64,000 nt of DNA from Methanosarcina sp. UBA289. GTDB taxonomy: Archaea > Halobacteriota > Methanosarcinia > Methanosarcinales > Methanosarcinaceae. This document shows positions 1 through 8,733 of this stretch, one piece after another. The translations under genes were made by a program, and so were the position numbers. The DNA lies in assembly GCA_002496565.1 (NCBI GenBank), contig DAKJ01000005.1, forward strand, positions 124,001 through 188,000, written 5' to 3'. The notes below the pieces were generated by a model. It was given only the letters and a program-made list of their open reading frames with translations, searched no databases and had not been told where the DNA came from. The first letter of the stretch is position 1, and each line of letters begins with the position of its first letter.

Positions 1-1603
1 TTCGTACTCTCCCAAGTGACGATAGAGTTCTGCGAGATTGTTTAGTGTTATTGCAACATCTGGATGTTGTGGGCGGAGTTCTGACTCAAGAATTTGCAGT
101 ATTTCTTCATAAAGAGGGATAATTAATTGCCAGAATGCTGCTTTGTCGAATGGATCAGATACAGAAATAAACCATCCGCATAATTCTTCTGCTTCAAGTG
201 TCTCTTTTGCATGGTAGAAAGCTTCGATCAATGCGTTTTCGTGCTCTTGGGTTATTGCTTTGATATCAAGATCTTTTAGTTGATTGCCATAGAAGTCAAG
301 CATGAAATTATGAACTTCTTTTTTCAAATCTGGGTCCTGGTAATCCTGCAGGCTTTTCTTCATAAGCTGGTGCATGGAACATTTTCCTTTATCGTCAATG
401 TCCATAAAAGAGAAGCTATGCAGTTTTGAAAAACTAGTCGCAGGATACCCAGTATTAAATTTCTTGACCAATTTTTTGAATAGTTCACGGTTCCAGTATC
501 TGGGAACCGATAAGACTTTCAGTGTCTCTTTTTCTTCCCTGTCAAGATATTTGACAAACCTGGAGAAAATACCTTCTGGAACCTTTGCAAAGTTTTCCGG
601 TGTGGGTTGCTTTTTTTGCTTTATCTTTCTGTATATATCGATGGAGAGTTCAAGATAGTAGGGTACGCCTTCACTGCTCTCAATGAGTACGTTCTGGATA
701 TCCTCTTCAGTGATTCCGCACTGTTTTAACAGATCAAGAGCATCTTTTTCTGGAAGTTTTCCAATTTTACGCTGGTCAAGGTAATTTTGCCAGTCATTAT
801 CTACTTCTTCCCAGCGAAGGGATTCTTTTCCACAGATTACCCACAGACAGGATTTTTGTATATTTTCAATAAGTTTTCTGAGCCATTCGTCCCTGGAATT
901 AAAACTTCCCTTGTCTCTTTCTTTTTCCCAGAGAGCTTCATAAGTGTCTATGAAAATGACTGCGGAGTCTGAAGTATTCTTCAGGTGATCAGCAAGGTCA
1001 TGGGCCAAGTAAACAGGCAACCGTTCGTATATTTCTGTAGATTCGAGATCGGGAAGCTTGGAAAAATCTTCTTTGCGTTTCAGGGTCCATTTCTGATAGC
1101 GTTCAGGTAAACTTTTGGCAAGGTTATACACGTTTGGTATCAGGTTTACAGGAACAAATTCGTCGCAGATATCTAGAACGTCACGAACAATGCTAGCCTC
1201 TGAGTAGTTTTCTTTTACCAGGGGACTATGGGGGTTGATTTTTTTTCAAGTAGGTGGCAAGGGCAATGTCAAAAGAGTTGAATTTGATGCCGTATTTCTG
1301 GCGCAGCTGGCTGGAGAGGACTTCAAGGAATTTATATGGCTGCCTGTATTGTTTGGTAGCGAAGTCTATTGAAGTCCATATAACTCTTGTTTGCCGGTCC
1401 GATTCACTGTGTTTTTCGAGCAGGGTTGGAAGCTCTTTTCTAAGGCTGGTTTTTCCAATTCCGGCAACGCCATAATAGACCAGGATACTGTAGTCCTTTT
1501 GATCGATGATCTGGAAGGCTTTCTCAAAAGCTTCAATGAACTCTTTCCTATCAACGAATGGACATTCTACTTTCTCCTCAAAATTTGTAGGACAAATTGA
1601 CAC
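1..1603 (-). pseudogene. STAND/NB-ARC-like ATPase with TPR repeats, one frameshift, 3' end outside window
   Basis: The N-terminal 125 residues carry a Walker A loop GVAGIGKTS (residues 45-53). The reading frame ends at a TAG in 1226-1228, just after a run of eight T on the plus strand (A8 on the coding strand, about 1239-1246). Dropping one A restores an open frame with no stop to base 1, including a Walker-B-like VIFIDTYEA and, at the window edge, a TPR-type segment (DVAITLNNLAELYRHLGEYE). Known for the family: STAND ATPases with TPR arrays are sensor or regulatory NTPases, some in antiphage defence. The gene could be a recent pseudogene, a slippage-expressed gene or carry a sequencing error; the one-base homopolymer change fits all three. 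Confidence 0.75.
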
Positions 1604-1940
1604 TCAATTCCTCCAAAAATCAGTTCCTGATCAGCGTAAATTTCCGACCTATTGAATTATTATTCAACTCGCCCTATATTACAGTACTGAAATCTTTCAA
1701 TTAATTTCAAAAATCTCTGTATTAAGTGTCAGGTCTAGTTTCCGGAAACCGGGCCTGAGCTTTTGGAAACATGGGCTGAAATATACACAGGTTTTAATAG
1801 AAAACTTATGTGTTTTTCCAAGTTCTGCAACATATATCTGTATCCTTGAATAAGAGAAGTTATTTCAGGATCAATATCTTCTGAAGACTTTCAAAACCCA
1901 AAAAAATATGCAATCAATTACTTACATTAAGAAGATAATT
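1604..1940. other. Intergenic region, no gene seen
   Basis: The region lies between two divergently transcribed genes and is AT-rich. I see no convincing small gene, RNA or strong hairpin in it; it presumably holds both promoters. Confidence 0.5.
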
Positions 1941-2495
1941 ATGAATATCAACTATCTTGAAATCGGAGTCTGTGGACTTTCTTGCAGACTTTGCCCTATG
2001 TATAATACTGAAGCAAAGAGCAGATGCTTAGGATGCAAGAGTCCTACCAGAATGACTGTTGGTTGCCCATTTATCACCTGTGCGTTAAAAAGAAAAGGAA
2101 TTGAATTTTGCTGGGAGTGCGAAGAAAGCAACACTTGTGAAAAATGGAAGAAACATAGAGAAATCGGTAAAAAATTTGATTCCTTCAAATGTTATCAAAC
2201 TCTTGAAGAGGATATTTCATTTATATGTAAGAACGGCATTGATAAATTTGACAAAATACAAAAACAGAGAGAGTATTTACTTAAAGAGATGTTAAAAGAC
2301 TTTAACGAAGGTCGTTCAAAAAGCTATTATTGTATTGCTGCAACTGTTTTAGAACTTGAAGAACTTAAGAAAGCACTGAATCAAGCAAAAAGAGAATCTT
2401 ATGGACTTAATGTCAAAGAAAAATCAAAGATTCTTCATTCGATTTTAGATAGTATCGCTTTAAAGAAAAAGCATTACTTAAAATTAAGAAAATAA
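1941..2495 (+). CDS. DUF3795-like cysteine-rich protein
   Basis: The protein begins with a cysteine-rich segment containing CGLSCRLCP, followed by more Cys pairs (CLGCKS, CPFITC, CWECEES), which together look like a DUF3795-type zinc-binding domain. The C-terminal half is lysine-rich and helical with no recognisable domain. I chose the ATG at 1941 because the conserved part starts there; an in-frame ATG at 1908 would add eleven unconvincing residues. No clear ribosome binding site is visible for either. The biochemical function of the family is not known to me, so the call rests on the cysteine pattern alone. Confidence 0.6.
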   Translation: MNINYLEIGVCGLSCRLCPMYNTEAKSRCLGCKSPTRMTVGCPFITCALKRKGIEFCWECEESNTCEKWKKHREIGKKFDSFKCYQTLEEDISFICKNGIDKFDKIQKQREYLLKEMLKDFNEGRSKSYYCIAATVLELEELKKALNQAKRESYGLNVKEKSKILHSILDSIALKKKHYLKLRK

Positions 2496-2591
2496 TATAT
2501 GTTGTATCCTGTGTTATCCCAAAATAATTTCATGTACTCAAGACCTTTAGTTCTCCTATAATTTTTTTTCTTGCCTTTTCGTTGAGTCAAA

Positions 2592-2843
2592 TCAGTAGCT
2601 GACATAAATATGGTTTGCTATTTCCTCATCAACAGCATATCTGGTCTGGTCAACCTCAAAAAGATATGAGGGAGACCTTCTGAGTAGGGTAATAGGCATT
2701 CCAGGGAGGATACCCATAGCTATTAGCTTCTGTAGAATTCCAAGGTTCTTTGTTTCAAGGTGGTCAATTTTTCCGGCTTTTCTGGGTTCCATTGCGCAGA
2801 GAGTTATAGGTTTCAGGGATAAGTGTGAGTTTCTGGTTACCAT
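2592..2843 (-). CDS. feoA: FeoA-like SH3-fold ferrous iron transport protein
   Basis: This 83-residue protein has the FeoA pattern: a short lead, then KLIAMGILPGMPITLLRRSP and a closing YAVDEEIANHIYV, typical of the small SH3-like FeoA domain. FeoA acts in the cytoplasm as accessory factor of the FeoB ferrous iron transporter. It is the last gene of a three-gene operon; its ATG overlaps the TAA of the upstream zinc-ribbon gene (ATGGTAA), which implies translational coupling. Confidence 0.88.
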   Translation of the reverse strand: MVTRNSHLSLKPITLCAMEPRKAGKIDHLETKNLGILQKLIAMGILPGMPITLLRRSPSYLFEVDQTRYAVDEEIANHIYVSY

Positions 2844-3004
2844 TTGAAGAACTTCCTTATGGATTGAATTATCTTTGCTTCTTGTACAAGTTCATATCCG
2901 CAGTTCGGGCAGCACTGCTTGCTGCAGCTGTGAAGTTTTCCGCAGCCAGTGCATTTCGTTTCATCAGCTTTCTCAAACTCGTTTCCGCAGAGTGGACATT
3001 TCAC
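2837..3004 (-). CDS. 55-residue zinc-ribbon protein between feoB and feoA
   Basis: A GTG start overlaps the FeoB stop codon by 4 nt (GTGA), and the TAA stop overlaps the feoA ATG. The product starts MKCPLCGNEFEKADETKCTG and contains CPLC, CTGC and CCPNC pairs with another Cys-Ser-Cys between them, so it can hold one or two zinc ions as a double zinc ribbon; the C-terminus is basic and aromatic (IRKFFKW). Its position inside the feo operon suggests a FeoC-like or metal-sensing accessory role, but it lacks the winged helix of FeoC. The tight coupling on both sides makes it very likely a real gene. Confidence 0.8.
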   Translation of the reverse strand: MKCPLCGNEFEKADETKCTGCGKLHSCSKQCCPNCGYELVQEAKIIQSIRKFFKW

Positions 3005-5151
3005 AGGCTCACCCCCAAAGAAGTCAGCAGGGTGTTTACAATAAAACCTGTAAGGAATGCAAACGGGAAAATGAAACCCGAAATTGCAAGGGCGGTTTTA
3101 AAACCTCTTTCCTTTATCGTCATCATGAACTGGGCTATACAGGGCATGAAAAGGGTAAGAGTAATAGCTGCAACTAAGAGTTGCACACCTGTCAGTAATC
3201 CGGAATCATGCATTCCATAAAGTCCAGCTGCCCCGAAATCTCTCCTGAAAAAACCGAAAAGGAAGACATCAGCTGCATCAGGAGGCAGGCCTATCCAGAC
3301 TGTTGGGTATTCTATTACTTTCAGGGCAAGGGCAAAAAGGCCTGTTAGCCTGCCTATCCAGATTAGAACACTTGCCAGTACAAATAGGGGAAGAACTTCC
3401 AGAAAATACCAGTGCATTCTGGAGTAAGTTTTCGCAAGTATGTTCGAAAGCTTCGGTTTCCTGAGAGGGGGCATTTCAAGTATGAATGTAGGAGCTTCTC
3501 CTGGCAGGACTCTGGAAGCCAGGAAACCTATCAGGACAAACTCCAGTATTATTACTACAGTCCAGATAAGCAGGCTCTCAGGATTTCTCGAAAGGACTGA
3601 AAGAATAATGCCTAACTGTGCCGAGCAAGGAATTGCAAGAGCCAGCAGGATATTTGCAATAAGCCTTTCCCGCTTTGTTTCAAGGGTTCGGGTAACCATT
3701 GTAGCCATTGTCGAACAGCCAAACCCGAGCACCATTGGGATTACTGCCCTTCCGCTGAGCCCTATTTTCTTAAACATACCATCTAGGAGCAGGCCAAGCC
3801 TTGAAAGATATCCGGTATCTTCAATAATTGAAAACACAAGGAAAAAGGCTCCCACTATCGGAAGTATAAGGGCGATTGCATATGTTACAGCCTGGGTAAA
3901 AATCCCGTATTCTCCTACAAAAAGGTCCTGAAGAGCCGGATAAGGTACAAGTGATACGAACTTTGCAGTTACAAAGGGATTTATGTATCCTCCAAAGACT
4001 GTATTTTCCAGAAAATCAACAACGGTTCCAGCTGCAAATACACCTACGAACAGATAGAGTCCAAAGTACAGGATTAAAAACAGTGCAGGTATCCCAAGTA
4101 CAGGATGAATGAGAATACTGTCGATTTTCTCGGAAAAACCGAGATTGCTATTTTGTATTTTACTTCCATTCTTTCCAGTGCCTTCTTCTGCTCTTATTTT
4201 TCCGATTTTCCCACTACTTTCGTTCTCGCTTCTCTCAGGCGTCTCCATTACCTGTTCCACTATTCCGTTTACATGTTCCTGACGCTTTATGGTGAACTGG
4301 TAGGAAAGAGGAACTTCAGATATCTTTGAGGCGGCTTTCACAAGTTTCCGGATTTCTTCAGAGCTTTTTTCATGGATTTCATCCCAATATTCTAGTGTTT
4401 TTTCAGCCCTGTGCAGGTATTCAAGGGCTGTTCTGTCTTCCTGGAGCATTAGGAGTGAGATAGCTCTTCTTGAGATTCCGGCTGAAATTCTGGCTTCTTT
4501 TGCAGGGCCAAGAAGACCTTCAACTGCTTCGATATATAGTTCAATTTCTGAGCCGTAGTCAAATTTATGCCTAAACTTTTGCGCATTGTTTCCAGGGGTA
4601 AACTCTGAAATTGTAGCTTTAAGTTCCTCTATCCCTTTTCCCTCGCTTGAAGCCGTTCCTACAACCGGGATTCCCAGGGAACGACTGAGCTCAGATATAT
4701 TGATTTCAATTCCCCTTTCTTCAGCCTCGTCCATCATATTCAGGACAAGGATGAAGGGAAGCTCGGCTTCAAGTAGCTGAAGGGTGAAAGAAAGCATGCG
4801 TCTGAGGTTTCGGGCATCTACCACATGGAGGTAAACTGAAGCCTTTTCCTCAAAAAGCAGAAGTTGAGAGACCCTTTCTTCTTCACTTACAGGGAGCAGG
4901 GAATACATCCCGGGTGTGTCAATGATTTCATATTCCCTTTCTCCAATCCTTGCTTTTCCATGGGCAATTTCGACTGAGGTCCCAGGATAATTGGAAACCA
5001 GGGTATAACTTCCGGAAAGGGCATTAAAAAGGCTGCTTTTTCCCACGTTAGGATTTCCAATAAGTATAATTTTTGGAAGCCCTTTTCCAGGAACATATCC
5101 CTTTTTTCCACAGCAACATTCTTTTTCGGGACAGATAACTGGCAGTTTCAT
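3001..5151 (-). CDS. feoB: FeoB ferrous iron transporter
   Basis: The 716-residue protein has the FeoB layout: an N-terminal GTPase domain with G1 GNPNVGKS (32-39), a DTPG motif and a G4-like NMMD, then a helical guanine-dissociation-inhibitor region, then a polytopic membrane domain with the Gate motif region GFGCSTMATMVTRT. It imports Fe(II) across the cytoplasmic membrane. An N-terminal extension with Cys7, Cys12, Cys13 and Cys14 precedes the GTPase and is unusual. It is the first gene of the feoB / zinc-ribbon / feoA operon, behind two DtxR-like boxes, so iron-dependent repression is likely. Confidence 0.95.
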   Translation of the reverse strand: MKLPVICPEKECCCGKKGYVPGKGLPKIILIGNPNVGKSSLFNALSGSYTLVSNYPGTSVEIAHGKARIGEREYEIIDTPGMYSLLPVSEEERVSQLLLFEEKASVYLHVVDARNLRRMLSFTLQLLEAELPFILVLNMMDEAEERGIEINISELSRSLGIPVVGTASSEGKGIEELKATISEFTPGNNAQKFRHKFDYGSEIELYIEAVEGLLGPAKEARISAGISRRAISLLMLQEDRTALEYLHRAEKTLEYWDEIHEKSSEEIRKLVKAASKISEVPLSYQFTIKRQEHVNGIVEQVMETPERSENESSGKIGKIRAEEGTGKNGSKIQNSNLGFSEKIDSILIHPVLGIPALFLILYFGLYLFVGVFAAGTVVDFLENTVFGGYINPFVTAKFVSLVPYPALQDLFVGEYGIFTQAVTYAIALILPIVGAFFLVFSIIEDTGYLSRLGLLLDGMFKKIGLSGRAVIPMVLGFGCSTMATMVTRTLETKRERLIANILLALAIPCSAQLGIILSVLSRNPESLLIWTVVIILEFVLIGFLASRVLPGEAPTFILEMPPLRKPKLSNILAKTYSRMHWYFLEVLPLFVLASVLIWIGRLTGLFALALKVIEYPTVWIGLPPDAADVFLFGFFRRDFGAAGLYGMHDSGLLTGVQLLVAAITLTLFMPCIAQFMMTIKERGFKTALAISGFIFPFAFLTGFIVNTLLTSLGVSL

Positions 5152-5167
5152 ACTTTTACTCTCATTT

Positions 5168-5181
5168 TTAGGTAACCCTAA
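5168..5181 (-). promoter_or_regulatory. DtxR/IdeR-like box, feoB-proximal
   Basis: TTAGGTAACCCTAA keeps the TTAGG...CCTAA arms of an iron-dependent DtxR-family operator. It sits 17 nt upstream of the feoB start codon, so a bound repressor would block transcription or initiation. Confidence 0.5.
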
Positions 5182-5198
5182 TTATCGATTTTTCCTAT

Positions 5199-5212
5199 TT
5201 AGGCATGCCTAA
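5199..5212 (-). promoter_or_regulatory. DtxR/IdeR-like box, perfect palindrome
   Basis: TTAGGCATGCCTAA is a perfect 14-bp palindrome matching the half-sites of DtxR/IdeR-type iron boxes. It lies 31 bp upstream of the first box's start and in front of feoB. The paired arrangement suggests cooperative binding of an iron-dependent repressor; the regulator itself is not in this window. Confidence 0.6.
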
Positions 5213-5410
5213 TATTTAAGGTTACTGCAAGTAGTAAAATTCTGTCCAAATTTATTGTCTATTTGAGGACCATAATCTTGATTTTTCTCAGTTAATCAAA
5301 CATCTATGAGCTTAAGTTCCAAGCTTAGCGAATTAATGAAAATTCAATGCCTTTGAAGAGGAAATACTATGAAATATATAAATATTGTAAACATGTTTGA
5401 AAAAAATTGA

Positions 5411-5572
5411 ATGGAAAAAGTCTACTTTGTGATTTTTATTTTAATTCTTCTTATATTTATATTTCTGCTAGTATTATATTCACCAAATATAATTGTTCTA
5501 TTGTATGTGCTTAAAATTTCCTTTATTGGCAAATCCCATGATATAAAACAGGGTAGAATTTACTATTGTTAG
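5411..5572 (+). CDS. Possible small hydrophobic membrane peptide
   Basis: An open frame of 53 codons starts with MEKVYFV and holds one long hydrophobic stretch rich in Ile, Leu and Phe (about residues 5-40), then a polar tail. No good ribosome binding site precedes it and the region is AT-rich, which favours hydrophobic codons by chance. I give it low confidence. Confidence 0.25.
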   Translation: MEKVYFVIFILILLIFIFLLVLYSPNIIVLLYVLKISFIGKSHDIKQGRIYYC

Positions 5573-5696
5573 TACCCTCATCAAAATACACTGGATGATT
5601 TATTGATAAAATGAATATATCTGCCAACATGGGTGAATTGAAAAACTAACATTTGCAAAATCGATTAAGTTGAAACAGATCGGGGGAGTCAATAAA

Positions 5697-6236
5697 ATGA
5701 GTCTAAAAAAGACACTGGGTATTTTGCTGGCATTTTGTTTTTTACTATCAGTTACCGCAGCGGTAGTAGGCGCTAAAGAGATGCCCAATATAACTGAAAA
5801 GAAGACAGTCAAAACCGCAGAGAAAGCGAAAAACGAAATGAAAGGTTTTTCTATCGATATCGAAAAAGCCACTTTGGAAAATAATAATTTCCGCAAGGTA
5901 CTCTATACTGCAAAGCACAGCCAATTGGTACTTATGAGCCTCAAGCCCGGGGAAGATATCGGAATGGAAGTGCATGAGAATGACGACCAGTTTTTCCGCT
6001 TTGAAGAAGGACAGGGAAAGTGCATAATTAACGGCAATGAATACGAACTCGGTCCAGGATCTGCGGTGGTGGTGCCGGCCGGCGCTCAGCACAATATTAT
6101 CAACACTTCGAAAAAGAGTTCTTTGAAATTCTATACGATCTATTCACCGCCTGTTCACAAGGACGGCATTGTACGCGCTACAAAAGCGGAAGCCGAAGCA
6201 AATCCAGAAGAATTTAACGGCGTGACTACGGAATAA
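5697..6236 (+). CDS. Exported cupin-domain protein
   Basis: The 179-residue product starts with a signal peptide (MSLKKTLGILLAFCFLLSVT, ending near Ala-Lys), followed by a linker and one cupin_2 barrel: motif 1 GEDIGMEVHENDDQFFRFEEGQG region and motif 2 GSAVVVPAGAQHN. The His and Glu residues in these motifs could bind a metal. The start at 5697 is preceded by a strong GGGGGAG; an ATG at 5670 would put nine residues before it. The location outside the membrane is inferred from the signal peptide. Substrate unknown; the gene stands alone. Confidence 0.75.
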   Translation: MSLKKTLGILLAFCFLLSVTAAVVGAKEMPNITEKKTVKTAEKAKNEMKGFSIDIEKATLENNNFRKVLYTAKHSQLVLMSLKPGEDIGMEVHENDDQFFRFEEGQGKCIINGNEYELGPGSAVVVPAGAQHNIINTSKKSSLKFYTIYSPPVHKDGIVRATKAEAEANPEEFNGVTTE

Positions 6237-6508
6237 AACCTTAAGAAGTAGAAATAATGCTTTATTTTCCACTAAACGTTTTTCTTTTTTATTTTTAAGT
6301 TAAAGATCGGAAATTCCTCGAAAACATTAGTTTACAAACCTCGCCGATGCTGTTGAATCTGTATCCCAAGTATCTCAACCCTTTTTAATGAATATGGAGC
6401 TTATAAGGGATTCCAAATCGATTATTGAGTTTCGAGATAGTCTATATCTATATCTATTAGTCAATATCTTATAGTCAATATCTTATGGACCGATAAGTTT
6501 TGTTTATT

Positions 6509-7294
6509 TCATTTTATTTCTCTGCTCATATCCCTGTAGTATTTGAATAGTTCTTGCCCCCATTTTATTGCCTGTGGTTCGAAGCTTGTCAAATACTGGC
6601 GATCAAACCTACCACTTTCATTGAATAATCCCAGGCTCATTATCCGGTCAGAGGCAGCAATGAGAGCTGGAATTTCCACCTCTTTTTTTTCCAGAATGTA
6701 AAGGCTTGAGTTTTCCATTTCAAGGAATTCTTTTCCCTTTTCTTCGAAATCCTCTACAAGCCGCAAGTATACCGCTTCGCTCAATACAAGGGAAACTTCA
6801 ATGCCTTTTCTTGCAAGGTTGAGGAAAAGAGCAGGAAATTGAGGATGAAAATAAGAATAAAACATGTGGATACGGCTTGAGTTGGAAAGGATTTTTACAA
6901 ACTCCGTATTCAGATCAAAAGTATGACTGAGATCGGGCTCTATAAGGTGATAGTCTCCAAGCTCACTAATCCTTTTTATGAGGTGGGAAGGAATGGGGGC
7001 GAGCTTTCTATCAACCCAAAATTCTTCATTTTTCTCAAATACTGATAAAGTATCAAGCAGAGGCTGCATTTTTTCTACAACAATTTCCCCTATCGTGCTG
7101 AGCCGGTACATTCCTTCTTCATGTATTACCAGATTCTCTTCTTTTAACATCTTTATCTGTGGGAGAAGAGCTGTCCTGGGCACCTGAAGCTTCTCAAGTA
7201 TCTCTTCGATATTCTTGGGGCCTTCTTTCAGGAGCAGAAGAAAGTATTTTCTCTTCTCTGAAAATAAGATAAGATCAAGCAAGCCTGGATTCAT
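6509..7294 (-). CDS. Winged-helix regulator with FilR1/DUF1724 C-terminal domain
   Basis: An N-terminal winged helix (about residues 8-70, with the recognition region VPRTALLPQIKMLKEENLV) is followed by the C-terminal domain seen in many methanogen transcription regulators (PF08350 type). The length of 261 residues fits that family, which is strongly expanded in Methanosarcina. On the coding strand a TATA-like TTTTTTATAAG lies about 25 bp before the ATG and no ribosome binding site is visible, suggesting a leaderless or very short-leader mRNA. Target genes cannot be told from sequence. Confidence 0.85.
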   Translation of the reverse strand: MNPGLLDLILFSEKRKYFLLLLKEGPKNIEEILEKLQVPRTALLPQIKMLKEENLVIHEEGMYRLSTIGEIVVEKMQPLLDTLSVFEKNEEFWVDRKLAPIPSHLIKRISELGDYHLIEPDLSHTFDLNTEFVKILSNSSRIHMFYSYFHPQFPALFLNLARKGIEVSLVLSEAVYLRLVEDFEEKGKEFLEMENSSLYILEKKEVEIPALIAASDRIMSLGLFNESGRFDRQYLTSFEPQAIKWGQELFKYYRDMSREIK

Positions 7295-7946
7295 TTTACA
7301 GTCGCCGTCCTGAACTTATAAAAAAGGGTTTCGTTCACCGATTACGTTTTCATGGATTTGTTTTTAAATCCTTTATAAGTGCCAAACTGCTAATAAAGAT
7401 GTCGAAATTATTTGGAAACTTCGTCCTGTTCCTTCCCAGATTGGGAAAATAGCCGTAATTTAGTGAATTTACGGTAAAAAATCCTCTTTCAACTCTTATC
7501 TCCTTTCTATCCATTTTTTTATATGTATCCCGGAATAGATCAATAAGTACAGTTAAGTGAAAAGAACAAATGCAGTATCCTTAATGAGAATTTAACTGAT
7601 TGCTAGTGTAGTTATATGAAACTTAATACTCAGAATGTTAAATTCAAAATTCTATTCATTCAGATTAGATCCAGAATCTTAACTTACTGCTCTCAGGTTT
7701 ACTAGGAAACGTTGATATAGATGATGATGAGAAAAGGAAGAATCCAGATGAATGGTGAACAGATCCGAGTAAGTAGCAAACAACTCCAAGTAAATGGCAA
7801 ATGGTTTCTGGAAACAAATAACCCTTTTATTTATTAGTTATATATTTTTCGTAATAACTTATAATAATGTCTATATTATAATAATGAGAATATTCCATAA
7901 TTGGCAGGATGGATTTTACAACTGCCAATGTGAGGAAGGAAGGGCA
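7295..7946. other. Intergenic region, no gene seen
   Basis: The left end holds the TATA box of the leftward regulator gene; the right end holds the leader of the YhbY-type gene. Nothing else convincing is seen. An in-frame ATG at 7794 would extend the next gene by 51 codons, but that part is not conserved-looking and lacks a ribosome binding site. Confidence 0.5.
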
Positions 7947-8207
7947 ATGGAAAAAGAAAAATTATACAGATTAAAAGCCGAAGCAAACCAGCTTTCCCCT
8001 ATTCTTAATATCGGAAAGAACGGAGTAACGGACACGCTGGTAGAGGAACTAAATAAGCAAATAAAAGCTAACAGGCTTGTGAAGGTAAGGATACTGAAAA
8101 GCGCTGAAGAAGGAAAGGACTTAAAGAATATTGCTGAAGAGATTGCTGCCGCTACGAGATCCACTGTGATAGAGGTACGTGGAAGGACCGTAGTTCTGTA
8201 TAGGTAA
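7947..8207 (+). CDS. YhbY/CRM-domain RNA-binding protein
   Basis: The 86-residue product is a single CRM/YhbY domain: LYRLKAEANQLSPILNIGKN with the GKNGVTD loop (GxxG-like), KVRILKSAEEG, and a closing EVRGRTVVLYR. In bacteria YhbY binds pre-50S ribosomal RNA; the archaeal versions are assumed to act in rRNA or RNP assembly. The start at 7947 was chosen because it follows GGAAGGAAGGG closely and matches the domain start. Confidence 0.88.
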   Translation: MEKEKLYRLKAEANQLSPILNIGKNGVTDTLVEELNKQIKANRLVKVRILKSAEEGKDLKNIAEEIAAATRSTVIEVRGRTVVLYR

Positions 8208-8519
8208 GAATTCAGGTGCAGGAACTAACCTTTTCCTGATTCCAATTTTTAGAGAGCCTTTGAATCGAAAACCTGTTCTTTATTTCAATGAGAATAACTT
8301 TTTGCCTTTTAGAATGAAGAATAAGGTTTTTCCGTAGAATCTCTGTAATAGGTTAAAGTCCATAAGTATACAACTGCTTTAATATAAACTACTATATATT
8401 TCGTTATGTTGGTAAGTTATTTATGCTGCAAAAGCAACATCGAGTTGCAAATTGTTCGCACACGATTTACAGATATTTCATTCTTTCTGAATAATCCCAT
8501 GACTTGTATAAGAGTTAAT

Positions 8520-8581
8520 GGATGAATAAACTGAATTTAACGGATGAATAAACTGAATTTAACGGATGAATAAACTGAATT
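8520..8581. repeat. Tandem repeat, 22-nt unit, 2.8 copies
   Basis: The unit GGATGAATAAACTGAATTTA plus AC occurs at 8520-8541 and 8542-8563 without change, and the first 18 nt again at 8564-8581. It lies in the 526-nt gap between the YhbY gene and alaS. The rest of the gap is AT-rich with no gene seen. Confidence 0.9.
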
Positions 8582-8733
8582 ATTGTCTGAATTATTGTAT
8601 ACGATTTCAAAATTCCATGTATGTGCACCTAAAGTGCCTGGAAGTTCCTTGAAACGGTTGAGTCGGGGTATTTCTCCTTTTGTTCTCAGATATACTAGGG
8701 CAGAGCAAGCCCCCACCCTCCGGAGAGATTGTT

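Noticed and set aside
2825..3220. Plus-strand frames of 131 and 100 codons over the feo operon
   Set aside because: They overlap feoA, the zinc-ribbon gene and feoB, whose overlaps and motifs are convincing on the minus strand.
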